Assembly: GCF_001427795.1 (NCBI RefSeq)
Contig: NZ_LMHJ01000001.1
Coordinates: 47,773 to 111,772, forward strand
DNA length: 64,000 nucleotides
Direction of reading: 5' to 3'
Origin: Nocardioides sp. Root682
GTDB lineage: Bacteria > Actinomycetota > Actinomycetes > Propionibacteriales > Nocardioidaceae
Shown: positions 52,635-61,544 of the stretch, one piece after another
Position numbering within the stretch: the stretch's first letter is position 1
How the letters are laid out: each line of letters opens with the position of its first letter
The notes under the pieces: model-generated
Seen by the model: the letters and a program-made list of their open reading frames with translations, nothing else
Told to the model about the DNA's origin: nothing
The model's database searches: none
Position numbers and translations under genes: made by a program

Positions 52635-53102
52635 TCAGGTCATCTTCCGGTGGTCCCAGGAGGCGACCTTGTCCGGGTGGATGATCACGCCCACCCGCTT
52701 GGTCGCCTGCTTCTCGACGGTCTCGCGACCGAAGTCTCCGAGCGCCTCGAACGACTCCGCGTTGAGCATCCGGGTCGCCACGGCAGAGCCGATCTCGAAG
52801 ATCGTTTCGTAGTCGCGCACGATCTCGGCCCGGCCCTCGATCGACACCCCGCGCAGCTCGAAGTAGTCGACGCCGTCCTCCACGAGGGCGGTGACTCGCG
52901 GGTCCCGCTCGAGGTTGAGGATCTTCTGGCTGCGACCGTAGGTCCAGAACGCGATCTTGCCCTCGCGCACGACGTAGAAAAGGGTGGTGAGGTGCGGATG
53001 GCCGTCGTGGCCATTGGCAGCGACCTGGACCTTGAGGTTCTCCCCCAACAGGGCGGTGACCTCGTCATCGGTCAGCTTCACCTTGGTGCGACCAGTGCTC
53101 AT
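52635..53102 (-). CDS. PPOX-class flavin/F420-binding protein
   Basis: The 155-residue split-barrel protein (VAANGHDGHPHLTTLFYVVREGKIAFWTYGRSQKILNLERDPRVTALVED) belongs to the pyridoxamine-phosphate-oxidase-like group, many of whose actinobacterial members bind F420 or FMN and reduce small molecules. It lies two bases after the reductase gene and 14 bases before the ferredoxin, so it may serve the same redox chain. Function unassigned. Confidence 0.8.
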   Translation of the reverse strand: MSTGRTKVKLTDDEVTALLGENLKVQVAANGHDGHPHLTTLFYVVREGKIAFWTYGRSQKILNLERDPRVTALVEDGVDYFELRGVSIEGRAEIVRDYETIFEIGSAVATRMLNAESFEALGDFGRETVEKQATKRVGVIIHPDKVASWDHRKMT

Positions 53103-53104
53103 GG

Positions 53105-54103
53105 TCAGCTTCCTTCCGAGGAGTGGCCCGGGAACACGTGGGCACTCGGGTCGATGACGACCGCGGCGTTGTTGACCGCAGTGGCGGCCTCGCCGAATCC
53201 GACCGCGATCAGGCGGACCTTGCCGTCGTACTCGGTGATGTCACCGGCGGCGAAGACCCGCGGCAGGCTGGTGCGCATTGCTCCGTCGACCACGATGTGG
53301 CGCCGATGGGTCGCCAGGCCCCACTGCTGGAGCGGGCCCAGGTCGGCGACGAAGCCGAGGGCAGCGACGACCGCCTGCGCCGGCCAGGTCTTCGCCACGC
53401 CTTCGACGGTGATCTCTACCTCGGCGAGCTGGCCGTCCGTGCCGCCGTCGGCGTCCCGCAGCGCGGTCACCTCCGCCTTGGTGACGAACTGGGTCGAGGA
53501 GGCGCGGACCTGCTCGACGGTGCGTTCGTGGGCGCGGAACGCGTCGCGGCGGTGCACCAGCGTCACGGACTTCGCGATCGGTTCGAGGTGCAGGGCCCAG
53601 TCGAAGGCGCTGTCACCACCTCCGACGATGACGACGTCCTTGCCGGCGTACGGCGCGAAGCTGGGCACGAAGAACTCGACACCGCGTCCGATCCAGCCCG
53701 CGGCGGCGGGCAGCGGGCGGGGGCTGAATTTGCCGATGCCGGCCGTGATGATGAGGGCCTTGGCGTTCACGACCGTGCCGTCGTCGAGAGTCAGGCTGAC
53801 CCCGGATTCCTCGTTGGTCACCAGATCGAGCGCGGTTCGCCCCAGCAGCTGGATCGGGTCCGCCGTCAGTGCCTGGGCCACCAGACCGTCGACGAGGTCC
53901 CGTCCCTTGACGTTCGGGAAGCCCGCGACGTCGAGGATCGCCTTCTCGGGGTACATCGCGGTGATCTGGCCGCCGAGCTCCGGCAGCGAGTCGATCAGCG
54001 CGACCCGCAGGCCACGGAAGCCGGCGTAGTAGGCTGCGAACAGCCCGGTGGGTCCGGCGCCGACGATGACGACGTCGCATTCGACGCTCTCGGAGGTGGC
54101 CAC
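53105..54103 (-). CDS. Ferredoxin-NADP reductase, thioredoxin-reductase-like type
   Basis: The 332-residue two-domain flavoprotein has VIVGAGPTG (12-20) for FAD, VVIVGGGDSAFD for NADPH and FAAGDITEYDG near the C-terminus. It lacks the redox CxxC of thioredoxin reductase, so ferredoxin-NADP reductase of the YumC type is the better call. It likely reduces the ferredoxin encoded in the same operon. I choose the second of two adjacent GTGs (54103) because TACAGT lies six bases before it, a leaderless start. Confidence 0.85.
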   Translation of the reverse strand: MATSESVECDVVIVGAGPTGLFAAYYAGFRGLRVALIDSLPELGGQITAMYPEKAILDVAGFPNVKGRDLVDGLVAQALTADPIQLLGRTALDLVTNEESGVSLTLDDGTVVNAKALIITAGIGKFSPRPLPAAAGWIGRGVEFFVPSFAPYAGKDVVIVGGGDSAFDWALHLEPIAKSVTLVHRRDAFRAHERTVEQVRASSTQFVTKAEVTALRDADGGTDGQLAEVEITVEGVAKTWPAQAVVAALGFVADLGPLQQWGLATHRRHIVVDGAMRTSLPRVFAAGDITEYDGKVRLIAVGFGEAATAVNNAAVVIDPSAHVFPGHSSEGS

Positions 54104-54111
54104 CACAGAAC

Positions 54112-54125
54112 TGTAACGTGTTCTA
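54112..54125. promoter_or_regulatory. KstR-like operator for the reductase-ferredoxin-SDR operon
   Basis: TGTAACGTGTTCTA is identical to the site at 39956-39969 and overlaps the -10 TACAGT (54115-54110) of the reductase gene. It also covers the last codons of the mamB-like gene. It gives the redox/SDR operon its own sterol-responsive promoter downstream of the mce operon. Confidence 0.8.
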
Positions 54126-54989
54126 GTTGTTCTTGTCTCGCCGCTGGTCCGTGTCGAGCTTGTCGACGAGCCAGCCCTGGTCGGTGTGGACCATCGTGAC
54201 CAGCACCTTGAAGGGTGTGACCACGGTCTCCGGCTTGCCGTCGCGTTCCCGGGACGTGACCTGATTCAGGAAGACCAGCGCCTGGAGCTTCGTCCGGTTG
54301 GCCCGCACGACACCCTGCGCCACGACGTTGGCCTGGACCACCGTCTTCTGGAGCACGAACTGCTCCTTGATGTCGCGAGTCGTGGTGCGGTACTGGGCTT
54401 CGAACTTCGCCGTCATCAGCTTCGCTGCGGCGTCGATCTCGGCGTCGTACTTCTGGAAGTCCACCGCCACGATGTCCTGCGCCGCCTTCGCCGCTGCCTC
54501 GACACCCTCGACGGTGGCGATCTCGGACGCGACGACCGGACGGCCGGAGGGCACCGTGATCTCGCCGGCCACGTCCTCGGCCTTCGGCGCGGGGTCGTCC
54601 TCGGTCAGCTTCAGGATCCCGAACCACACGGCCTGCGCGAAGAGGACCAGGGCGACGACGACAAGCGCGATCACCAACCGGCGAGTGGTCCGCGGGCGAG
54701 CCAGCAGGCCGCCGCCGCCGTCGATGCCGTCGATGCCGTCGATGCCGTCGGCCCCGTCGGCGTCATCGGTGCTGGCGTCGACGTCGGGGGTCGGTACGTC
54801 TGGCGCGGTGACCCGCTCCTTGCGCAGCCTGAGCCGCGGCTCGCGGACCGCCTCAGCCTCCGGCTCGACGGCAGGGACGATGTCCTCGGCGGCGCCATCC
54901 GGGCGCGTCGTCGTCTGGCCGGCCAGCTTGCGCGGACGAGGGGTGGTGCCCCGCGAGCTCGCGGGACGTCGGGATGTGGGGCGACTCAT
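54123..54989 (-). CDS. Mce-associated membrane protein, Mam4B-like
   Basis: The 288-residue protein has a long, charged, disordered cytoplasmic N-terminus (1-100) with an Asp-Gly-Ile tandem run (about 80-91), one transmembrane helix (about 105-125) and an extracytoplasmic NTF2-like domain (FQKYDAEIDAAAKLMTAKFEAQYRTTTRDIKEQFVLQKTVVQANVVAQGVVRANRTKLQALVFLNQVT). Mam proteins stabilise the Mce transporter in mycobacteria. The ATG at 54989 follows GAGGAG. It is the last gene of the operon. Confidence 0.85.
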   Translation of the reverse strand: MSRPTSRRPASSRGTTPRPRKLAGQTTTRPDGAAEDIVPAVEPEAEAVREPRLRLRKERVTAPDVPTPDVDASTDDADGADGIDGIDGIDGGGGLLARPRTTRRLVIALVVVALVLFAQAVWFGILKLTEDDPAPKAEDVAGEITVPSGRPVVASEIATVEGVEAAAKAAQDIVAVDFQKYDAEIDAAAKLMTAKFEAQYRTTTRDIKEQFVLQKTVVQANVVAQGVVRANRTKLQALVFLNQVTSRERDGKPETVVTPFKVLVTMVHTDQGWLVDKLDTDQRRDKNN

Positions 54990-55000
54990 GGCGTGACTCC

Positions 55001-55603
55001 TCAGCCCAGCTGCACGTACTGGAGATCGCGGGTGAGCCAGCGATCCTTGACCAGGGCCAGTTCGACCTGGATCCGGTAGTTGCGCGCCTCTTCCTTGAAC
55101 TCCGTGGTCTTGTTGGTGACCGTTCCGCTGGTGGCGACGATGACGGTGGCCGAGTCGTTGTCCCCGGCCACGAGACCCGCCCAGACCACCTCGGCGACCA
55201 TGCTCGACTGCGCCTCGCCAGCGAGCTTCCTCAGGCCTGAGACGCCCTTGTTGTACTCCTTGAGGAAGTCTCCGGTCGACATCGACTGCACCGACTTGAT
55301 GGTGGCGTCGGGCTCCTTGTAGCTGAAGTTCATGAACGCGTTGACCATCTTCGTCGCGGCCTCGAGCTGCGCGGCGACGCGCTCCTGCTCGGCGTCCTTG
55401 GCCAGCGGGACCGCCTGGACGATGCCGCGGCCGACATCCTGGCCGGCACCGGGCACCACGTCGACGCCGTCGACGCGCGAGTCCAGCTCGGACTTCAACG
55501 CGATCGCGACCAGGACAGCCATGCAGGCGAAGATCACGATCGCGGCGTAGAGCGCGATGTTGAGTCTCACGCGGCTGCGTTCCTCGGTCAGAGCCGGGAT
55601 CAC
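55001..55603 (-). CDS. Mce-associated membrane protein, Mam4A-like
   Basis: The 200-residue protein has one N-terminal transmembrane helix (about 14-34, NIALYAAIVIFACMAVLVAIAL) and an extracytoplasmic NTF2-like domain (EAATKMVNAFMNFSYKEPDATIKSVQSMSTGDFLKEY...). GTG 55603 overlaps the mceF stop (GTGA). A later GTG (55570) has GAGGA nearby and would give 189 residues. It pairs with the next Mam gene, as in mce4 operons. Confidence 0.85.
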   Translation of the reverse strand: MIPALTEERSRVRLNIALYAAIVIFACMAVLVAIALKSELDSRVDGVDVVPGAGQDVGRGIVQAVPLAKDAEQERVAAQLEAATKMVNAFMNFSYKEPDATIKSVQSMSTGDFLKEYNKGVSGLRKLAGEAQSSMVAEVVWAGLVAGDNDSATVIVATSGTVTNKTTEFKEEARNYRIQVELALVKDRWLTRDLQYVQLG

Positions 55604-56871
55604 CGGCTCGCCACCGGACCCACCAACAGCCACTTCCACGCATCCCCTCCCAGGACGGACAGGTCCGCCGGCTGCATCAGCTTCACCGGGTTTCCTGCTG
55701 TGTCGACCAGTCCGGGCACTGCGCCGGTGGACGGGTCGTAGGTGCCACTGTAGACGCGGCCCGGGGACGCCTTGTTCCCGCGGTTCGCTGGCGCGTACCT
55801 GCTGCCGCGCATGGCGTACGGCGGCGGCGCCGTACAGCTCACGTCGGCCGCCTTCACGTCGGTCAGGTCCTGCGTGGATCGCCAGTCCTTGGGCGGTACG
55901 TAGCCCTTCGTGCACGGCGGCACGCTGTAGTCGAACTGGAGGTTGACGTGCCCGTAGCCGTCGGCCGTGCTGCCCGACGGCCCACCCGCGATCAGGGCCG
56001 GATAGGTGACGAGCAGCTGCTCGATGCCGTCGAGCTCGGTCACCATGATCTGGTCGATCGTGACCAGGTCGCCGAAGAGCACTGGCAAGGTCGGCTCGAG
56101 CTCCTTGAGAAGCCGGGTGAGCTCGCGAGCCGCGCCGGGCGTGGCGCTGAGGACGGTGCGCAGGCTGCCGTCGTTCTCGCGCAGCATCGTCGTCACCGTG
56201 TTCAGGTCGGCGGCGAACTTGCGGATGTTCTCGTGCTGACCCTGCTGGGTGCGCAGGACGGTGAGGCCGTCATTGAGCAACGCGATCGTCTCGTCGGTGT
56301 GCTCGCTCGCCTCGGCGATGAACTTCGAGCCGCCGTCGAGCAGGCGCTGGAGGTCGGCTCCGGTGTCGTTGAACATCACGCCGAGCTCCTCGACGACCTT
56401 CTTCAGGCTGTCCTTGTCGACCGACTGGACGAACTGGTTGAGGTCGACCAGCAGGTCGCCCTCGTCGACAGGCAGCGAGTCGGCCGTACCCAGGAACTTC
56501 GAGCCGTCCTTCGCGTAGGGGCCCTTGTCGTCGGAAGGCTGGAAGTCGAAGTACTGCTCGCCGACGGCGGACAGGTTGTGCACCGACACCTGCGAGTCGA
56601 GCGGGACCTTCGCGTCGTGTGCGAGATCAAGGGTCAGGTCGATGCCCTCCTCGGTCGGCACCACCTTGATGACCTTGCCGATCTTCACTCCGCGGTAGGT
56701 CACCTCGCTGCCCTCGAAGATGCCGCCCGAGCCGGGCAGGGTCGCGGTGACGGTGAGATTCCGACCGGTGACCTTGTCGACCAGGCCGAGGTAGCTGGCC
56801 GTGATGTAGGTGATCCCCACCGCGCTCAGCACGACGAAGGCCATCAGGCGGATCCGTACGCCGCGGGTCAT
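55600..56871 (-). CDS. Mce-family protein, MceF position (Mce4F-like)
   Basis: The 423-residue protein has an N-terminal transmembrane anchor (about 8-26), the MCE domain (about 38-118, TLPGSGGIFEGSEVTYRGVKIGKV) and long alpha-helical segments (about 150-275), then a Pro/Gly-rich tail with two cysteine-bearing loops. It would form part of the heterohexameric lipid channel that bridges the cell envelope. It is sixth in the Mce series and overlaps the mceE stop. Confidence 0.9.
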   Translation of the reverse strand: MTRGVRIRLMAFVVLSAVGITYITASYLGLVDKVTGRNLTVTATLPGSGGIFEGSEVTYRGVKIGKVIKVVPTEEGIDLTLDLAHDAKVPLDSQVSVHNLSAVGEQYFDFQPSDDKGPYAKDGSKFLGTADSLPVDEGDLLVDLNQFVQSVDKDSLKKVVEELGVMFNDTGADLQRLLDGGSKFIAEASEHTDETIALLNDGLTVLRTQQGQHENIRKFAADLNTVTTMLRENDGSLRTVLSATPGAARELTRLLKELEPTLPVLFGDLVTIDQIMVTELDGIEQLLVTYPALIAGGPSGSTADGYGHVNLQFDYSVPPCTKGYVPPKDWRSTQDLTDVKAADVSCTAPPPYAMRGSRYAPANRGNKASPGRVYSGTYDPSTGAVPGLVDTAGNPVKLMQPADLSVLGGDAWKWLLVGPVASR

Positions 56872-58226
56872 GCTGTCGCCCCCAGGAGGCTCTCGGTGCT
56901 GCGGTTGTTGTACGACGGCTCGACCCCGGCCAGGCCTCGCGTGAGTCCGGCCAATGGGCCGTCCGAGCCCAGCAGGCCGTTCTTGAGCAGGTCGTTCAGG
57001 TCAAGGTTCGGCAACGAGTTCAGGAGCTTGCAGACGGGGCTGTTCTTCAGCGCAGCCGTCCTGCACTGGGTCTGCAGGTCCTTGAGCAGGTTGACGTCGT
57101 TGAGCACCTTGACGCACGCGGTACCGAGGAGGTTCCCGCCCTGCAGGCACCGCGTCACCTGGTTGAGCACCTCACCGAGGTCGGGCAGCTGGATCTCGGG
57201 GAGCCCCAGAGTCTTGTAGAGGTTCGCGATGTCCAGGTCGGCGCGGATGATCGTGTCGGCGTAATCGCCCTCGACGATCTTGTTCGCCGACTGGGGGAAC
57301 GGGAAGCTCACCAACAGGTTGAGGCCCGGTGCGAGCTGCTCGTCAGCTTCGGTCAGCTTGCGCAGGACGGGGCTGAGGTCCTTGAGGATGCTCAGCACGT
57401 CCTCCTTGCTCGCATTGATCACCCGGGTGCCGACCTTGCCCAGCTTGTCGAGCGCAGTGAGCATGGCGATGAGCTCGTCATGCTGCGCAGCGAGGACCTT
57501 GATCGCCGGGCCGGTGGCGTCCAGTGCCTCCCCGATCGTGTCCTTCTCCGCATTGAGCTTCGAGGTCAGGTTGTTCATCGACTGGAGTGCGTTGATGATG
57601 TCGACCTTCTGCTGGTCGATCGTGCCCACCACGGAGTCCAGGGACGTCAACAGGTTGCGCAGCCGGTCCTCACGGCCCGACATGACCTGGTTCGCCTCGT
57701 GCACGATCGTGCCGAGCTGTGCCACGCCGCCGCCGCTGAGCAGGAACGACAGCGCGCCAAGCACTTCCTCGACCTCCGGGTTGCGGCCGGTCGACGCCAG
57801 CTGGATGGTGTCGCCATCGGCCAGACGACCGGTGGCCGCCTGCTCCTTGGGCACTTCGAGGGCGACGTACTTCTCGCCCAGCAGGGACACCTGACGGATG
57901 TCGGCAATCGTGTTGTCGGGCAGCACCACGTCCTTGCGGAGGATCAAGGTGACCTTGGCGTTCCAGCCGGCCCGCTCGACCTCGGTCACCTCACCGACGA
58001 CGACGTCGTCGACCATGACCGGCGATCGCGGGACGACGTTCAGGACGTCCTTGAAGTAGGCAGTGATCGCGAACGCGTCATCGGAGTCGACCGGGTGCCC
58101 GGGCAGGGGCAGGTCGTAGGCTCCGTCGAAGTCACAGCCGCTGAGCAGCACGGCGCCGGCCAGCAGCGCCGCGGCGCCTCGGGCCCACCCACGCACGACT
58201 GGGCCATTCACGAACCGGCTCCTCAT
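56868..58226 (-). CDS. Mce-family lipoprotein, MceE position (Mce4E-like)
   Basis: The 452-residue protein begins with a charged N-terminus and signal peptide with lipobox LLSGC (about 27-31), unlike the other Mce chains, which have membrane anchors. A lipid-anchored E chain (LprN type) is the rule in mce operons. The MCE domain (about 45-130, VPRSPVMVDDVVVGEVTEV) is followed by helical segments and an Asn/Leu-rich C-terminus. It overlaps genes on both sides by four bases. Confidence 0.9.
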   Translation of the reverse strand: MRSRFVNGPVVRGWARGAAALLAGAVLLSGCDFDGAYDLPLPGHPVDSDDAFAITAYFKDVLNVVPRSPVMVDDVVVGEVTEVERAGWNAKVTLILRKDVVLPDNTIADIRQVSLLGEKYVALEVPKEQAATGRLADGDTIQLASTGRNPEVEEVLGALSFLLSGGGVAQLGTIVHEANQVMSGREDRLRNLLTSLDSVVGTIDQQKVDIINALQSMNNLTSKLNAEKDTIGEALDATGPAIKVLAAQHDELIAMLTALDKLGKVGTRVINASKEDVLSILKDLSPVLRKLTEADEQLAPGLNLLVSFPFPQSANKIVEGDYADTIIRADLDIANLYKTLGLPEIQLPDLGEVLNQVTRCLQGGNLLGTACVKVLNDVNLLKDLQTQCRTAALKNSPVCKLLNSLPNLDLNDLLKNGLLGSDGPLAGLTRGLAGVEPSYNNRSTESLLGATA

Positions 58227-59461
58227 GATCCACCTCCGAGCAGGTTCTCGACCGAGGCGTTGTCACCGGTCGAGTAGGAGACCTCGGTGACCTCTGGTCG
58301 CCGGATGCCCTGCTTGGTGTCCACCTGCTTGGGCAGGTAGGACTTGTACTCGGGCGGCAGCCAGGGCAGCTGGCTGACGATCGGCTCCAGGAGCTTCTTG
58401 AGCAGGTCGCAGGTGATGTCCTTGAGTGGAGCCGGCATCGCGGGCTGCTGCTGGACGATCGCGCAGAGGAAGCCGTCCGCGTCCCAGATCTGGCCGCCGA
58501 TGCCGATCCGCGAGTTCTGCGAGTCGGTGACGTGGTCGAAGCCCATGTGCAGGTTGCCCATGGCCACGGGCGCGACCTCGATCGCCTTCTTGAGGCTGTC
58601 CTTCTCGGACACGATGGTGTTCAGCACGTCGGTCAGCTTCTCCACGTCGGTGACGAAGGCGTCCCTGTTGTTCTTCACGAAGGACTCCACGCCGCCGACA
58701 GCCTGGGCGACCGCGGTCACTGCCTGCTCCAGCTCGTCGCTCTCCTCGGCGAGCATGGACGAGACGCCGGTCAGGTCCTGCATGAAGGCCCGGACCAGGG
58801 TGTCATTCTCCGCGAGCGTCCGGGTGAACTCGGCCAGGTGGGTCACCGTCTCGAAGAGCGGCCCTGCACCGTCCCCGAACGTCTCGGCTGCCTTCGCCAG
58901 GTCACGGATCATCTGGTTTCCCTTGGCGCCCTGCCCGGAGAAGGCCTTCTCCCCCGCTGCCAGCAGGTGGTCGAGGGTGCCGTCGGCGTTGACACCGTTC
59001 GGGCCGAGCGCCTGGGTCAGCGACTGCAGGCTCGCGTAGATGCGGTCGAGCTCGACCGGCACCCCGGTCTGCGGCAGCGCGATGTCGGCACCGCTCGCCA
59101 TCACGTCGCCGCCGACGTACACCGGCGTGAGCTGGACGAAACGGTCAGCGACCAGGGTCGGCGTCACGATGACGGCCTGGGCACCTGCCGGGACCTTGTA
59201 CGACGCGTCGTACTCCATCTCGACCCGGACCGAGTTGCCCGCCGGCGTCACCGCAGTCACCTTGCCCACGTTGACGCCGAGGATCCGGACGTCGGTGCCC
59301 TTGTAGACGCTGACTGCGCGCGGGAAGTGGGCGGTGACCGTCTTCATCTCCTTGGGAGAGTTGAAGACGTTGATCATGACCGCAACGAGCAGGACGACTC
59401 CGAGGCCGATCAGCAGCCGTCGGTCGATGCGCTTGAGAATCGTGGACACCATCGTCATCAC
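58223..59461 (-). CDS. Mce-family protein, MceD position (Mce4D-like)
   Basis: The 412-residue protein has a transmembrane anchor (about 14-32, RLLIGLGVVLLVAVMINVF), the MCE domain (about 38-115, FPRAVSVYKGTDVRILGVNVGKV) and helical segments. The first codons GTG ATG ACG ATG hold three candidate starts; GTG 59461 overlaps the mceC stop, and ATG 59452 lies eight bases after GGAG. The C-terminal part contains two cysteines that may pair (CAIVQQQ and DITCDLL). Confidence 0.9.
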   Translation of the reverse strand: MMTMVSTILKRIDRRLLIGLGVVLLVAVMINVFNSPKEMKTVTAHFPRAVSVYKGTDVRILGVNVGKVTAVTPAGNSVRVEMEYDASYKVPAGAQAVIVTPTLVADRFVQLTPVYVGGDVMASGADIALPQTGVPVELDRIYASLQSLTQALGPNGVNADGTLDHLLAAGEKAFSGQGAKGNQMIRDLAKAAETFGDGAGPLFETVTHLAEFTRTLAENDTLVRAFMQDLTGVSSMLAEESDELEQAVTAVAQAVGGVESFVKNNRDAFVTDVEKLTDVLNTIVSEKDSLKKAIEVAPVAMGNLHMGFDHVTDSQNSRIGIGGQIWDADGFLCAIVQQQPAMPAPLKDITCDLLKKLLEPIVSQLPWLPPEYKSYLPKQVDTKQGIRRPEVTEVSYSTGDNASVENLLGGGS

Positions 59462-60438
59462 TCCGGGAATCCGGGCAGGAACTCACCGGTGGGCAGTGCC
59501 AGCAGGTTCGCCGCGTAGGCGTCGAACCACGGGCCGGTGCCGATGATGTTGGACAGGATGGAAACGTACGGGCCGAGGGCCGCCAGGGTCTCCTTGAGCT
59601 TCTTCTTCTTGCTCACCAGGAAGCTCACCAGGCCGTCGACCTGCTTGAGGGCGGGACCGATCTGCTTCTCGTTGTCCTTGATCAGGCCGCGCAGCTCCTG
59701 GGCCAGGAGGCGGGCGTTGACCAGCAGGTCATGGACGGCGTCCCTGCGCTTCGTGAGCTCCTGGAACACCAGGTCACTGCTCTTCATCAGCTTGACGATG
59801 TCGTCGCTGCGCTCGGCGAGGACCTTGGTGACCTCCTTCGAGCTCTCGAAGAGGGTCTGGATCTCCTCGTCGCGTGAGGCGACGCTGCGCGAGAGGCGGG
59901 CGATGCCGTCGAAGGACGCCTGGATCTCCGGGGCGGAGACGTCCAGGGTGTCGGCCACCGTGTCCAGCGCCTCCGAGAGCTGGCGGGTGTCGATCTCCTC
60001 GGTCGTGGTCGTCAGGTCGCTGAAGACGCCGACGATGTCGTAGGCCGACTCGGTCCGCTCGACCGGGATGCGGCCACCCTCGGCGAGCTGACCCTTTCCG
60101 ACCGGCTGGACGTCGAGGTACTTCTCGCCCAGCAGGTTGAGAACCTCGATCGAGGCGGTGCTCTGCTTGCCGAATGCGACGTCGCCGTCGAGGTCGAACT
60201 TCACGAGGACCTTGTCACCGTCGAGGGTGACGTCGCTGACCCGGCCGACCCGGATCCCGCCGACCTGGACGATGTTGCCCTTGTGGATCCCGCTGGCGTC
60301 GCTGAACTCCGCGTAGTAGGTGGTGCCGCGGAAGCCCGGGAACTTGCCCAGGTTGAAGGTCGCCGCGGACACCAGTACCAGCAGGACGAGGGTGATCACG
60401 CCGAGCCGCAGGACGCGTGCATCGCTGGGGGCGGCCAT
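59458..60438 (-). CDS. Mce-family protein, MceC position (Mce4C-like)
   Basis: The 326-residue protein is the shortest of the six. It has a transmembrane anchor (about 12-30), the MCE domain (about 34-115, YAEFSDASGIHKGNIVQVGGIRVGRVSDV) and helices up to about 320. The ATG at 60438 overlaps the mceB stop (TGATG); a longer open frame upstream belongs to mceB coding sequence. It is part of the same presumptive heterohexamer. Confidence 0.9.
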   Translation of the reverse strand: MAAPSDARVLRLGVITLVLLVLVSAATFNLGKFPGFRGTTYYAEFSDASGIHKGNIVQVGGIRVGRVSDVTLDGDKVLVKFDLDGDVAFGKQSTASIEVLNLLGEKYLDVQPVGKGQLAEGGRIPVERTESAYDIVGVFSDLTTTTEEIDTRQLSEALDTVADTLDVSAPEIQASFDGIARLSRSVASRDEEIQTLFESSKEVTKVLAERSDDIVKLMKSSDLVFQELTKRRDAVHDLLVNARLLAQELRGLIKDNEKQIGPALKQVDGLVSFLVSKKKKLKETLAALGPYVSILSNIIGTGPWFDAYAANLLALPTGEFLPGFPE

Positions 60439-61544
60439 CAGTTCTGACACCTCGGTGCGCTGGAGTGGAATTCGATGTCGCCGATGTACTTCTGGATCTC
60501 CTTGATGATCGGCAGGTTCGCGACCACGGGGAGCCTGATCTTCGCCGAGAACCCGCACACGTAGTACTGGTACCAGGAGCCGTAGGTACCGGTGCGGGTC
60601 TGGTCCTGCATCGTTTCCGGCATCCGGTCGAGGAGCTGCGAGAGGTTCTCGCGGTTCTCGGGCTTGTTGAGGAGCTTGGCCAGCGCCCGCAGTGCGGCGA
60701 TGTCCTCCTTGAGCAGCGGTCGACCACGGCGCAACAGGTCCGCCACGGTCACGGTGAGCTGCGAGATGTTGTCGAGCGAGGACCCGATCGTCTCGCGGTC
60801 CTTCGCCAGGTCCGTCATCCAGTCCTTCAGCTCGATCACCAGGGTGCTGAGCTGGTCGTGTCGCTCGTCGACGGTCTTGAGGGTCTGGCTCAGGTTGGTC
60901 ACCACGTCACCGATCAGCGCGTCACGATCGGCGAGCGCGCCGGTGAGCGATGCCGTGTGCGCGAGCAGGCTCTTCACGGTCCCGCCCTCACCCTGCAGCA
61001 CCTGCACCAGGTTCATGCTGAGCTCGTTGACCTGCTCCGGGCTGAGCGCGGCGAAGAGCGGCTTGAAGCCGTCGAACAGCACCGTCAGGTCGAGGGCGGG
61101 TTTGGTGTGGTCGACCGGGATCGTCGCACCGTCCTTGAGGGGCGGCGCGTCCTCGGAGCCGGTGCCGGCCTCGAGCGCCATGTAGCGGTCGCCGACAAGA
61201 TTGAGGAACCGGATCTCGGCCCGCGAGGCCGTCGTCATCTTCACACCCACGTCGACCTTGAACGTCACGATCGCGCGGGAACGTTCGTAGTGCTCGACGT
61301 TCTTGACCTCGCCGACGTTGACCCCCGCGACGCGGACGTCGTCGCCCTTCGACAGCGACGTCGCGTTGGTGAAGATGGCACGGAACTCGTGGCGGTCGCC
61401 GAAGCCGATGTTGCCCATGATCACGGCCAGCAGGCCGGTCACGAAGATCGACACGAGGGTGAAGATGCCGAGCTTGATCGCGGCGGAGATCGTCGGCGCG
61501 TTCCGGCGTCGGCGAAGATTCCTGTCGGTGGGCAGGTCGCTCAT
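60438..61544 (-). CDS. Mce-family protein, MceB position (Mce4B-like)
   Basis: The 368-residue protein has an arginine-rich N-terminus, a transmembrane anchor (about 22-44, IKLGIFTLVSIFVTGLLAVIMG), the MCE domain (about 54-135, FTNATSLSKGDDVRVAGVNVGEV) and helices to about 315, ending with two cysteines (YYVCGFS, PRCQN). It overlaps the mceA stop by four bases (ATGA). Confidence 0.9.
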   Translation of the reverse strand: MSDLPTDRNLRRRRNAPTISAAIKLGIFTLVSIFVTGLLAVIMGNIGFGDRHEFRAIFTNATSLSKGDDVRVAGVNVGEVKNVEHYERSRAIVTFKVDVGVKMTTASRAEIRFLNLVGDRYMALEAGTGSEDAPPLKDGATIPVDHTKPALDLTVLFDGFKPLFAALSPEQVNELSMNLVQVLQGEGGTVKSLLAHTASLTGALADRDALIGDVVTNLSQTLKTVDERHDQLSTLVIELKDWMTDLAKDRETIGSSLDNISQLTVTVADLLRRGRPLLKEDIAALRALAKLLNKPENRENLSQLLDRMPETMQDQTRTGTYGSWYQYYVCGFSAKIRLPVVANLPIIKEIQKYIGDIEFHSSAPRCQN

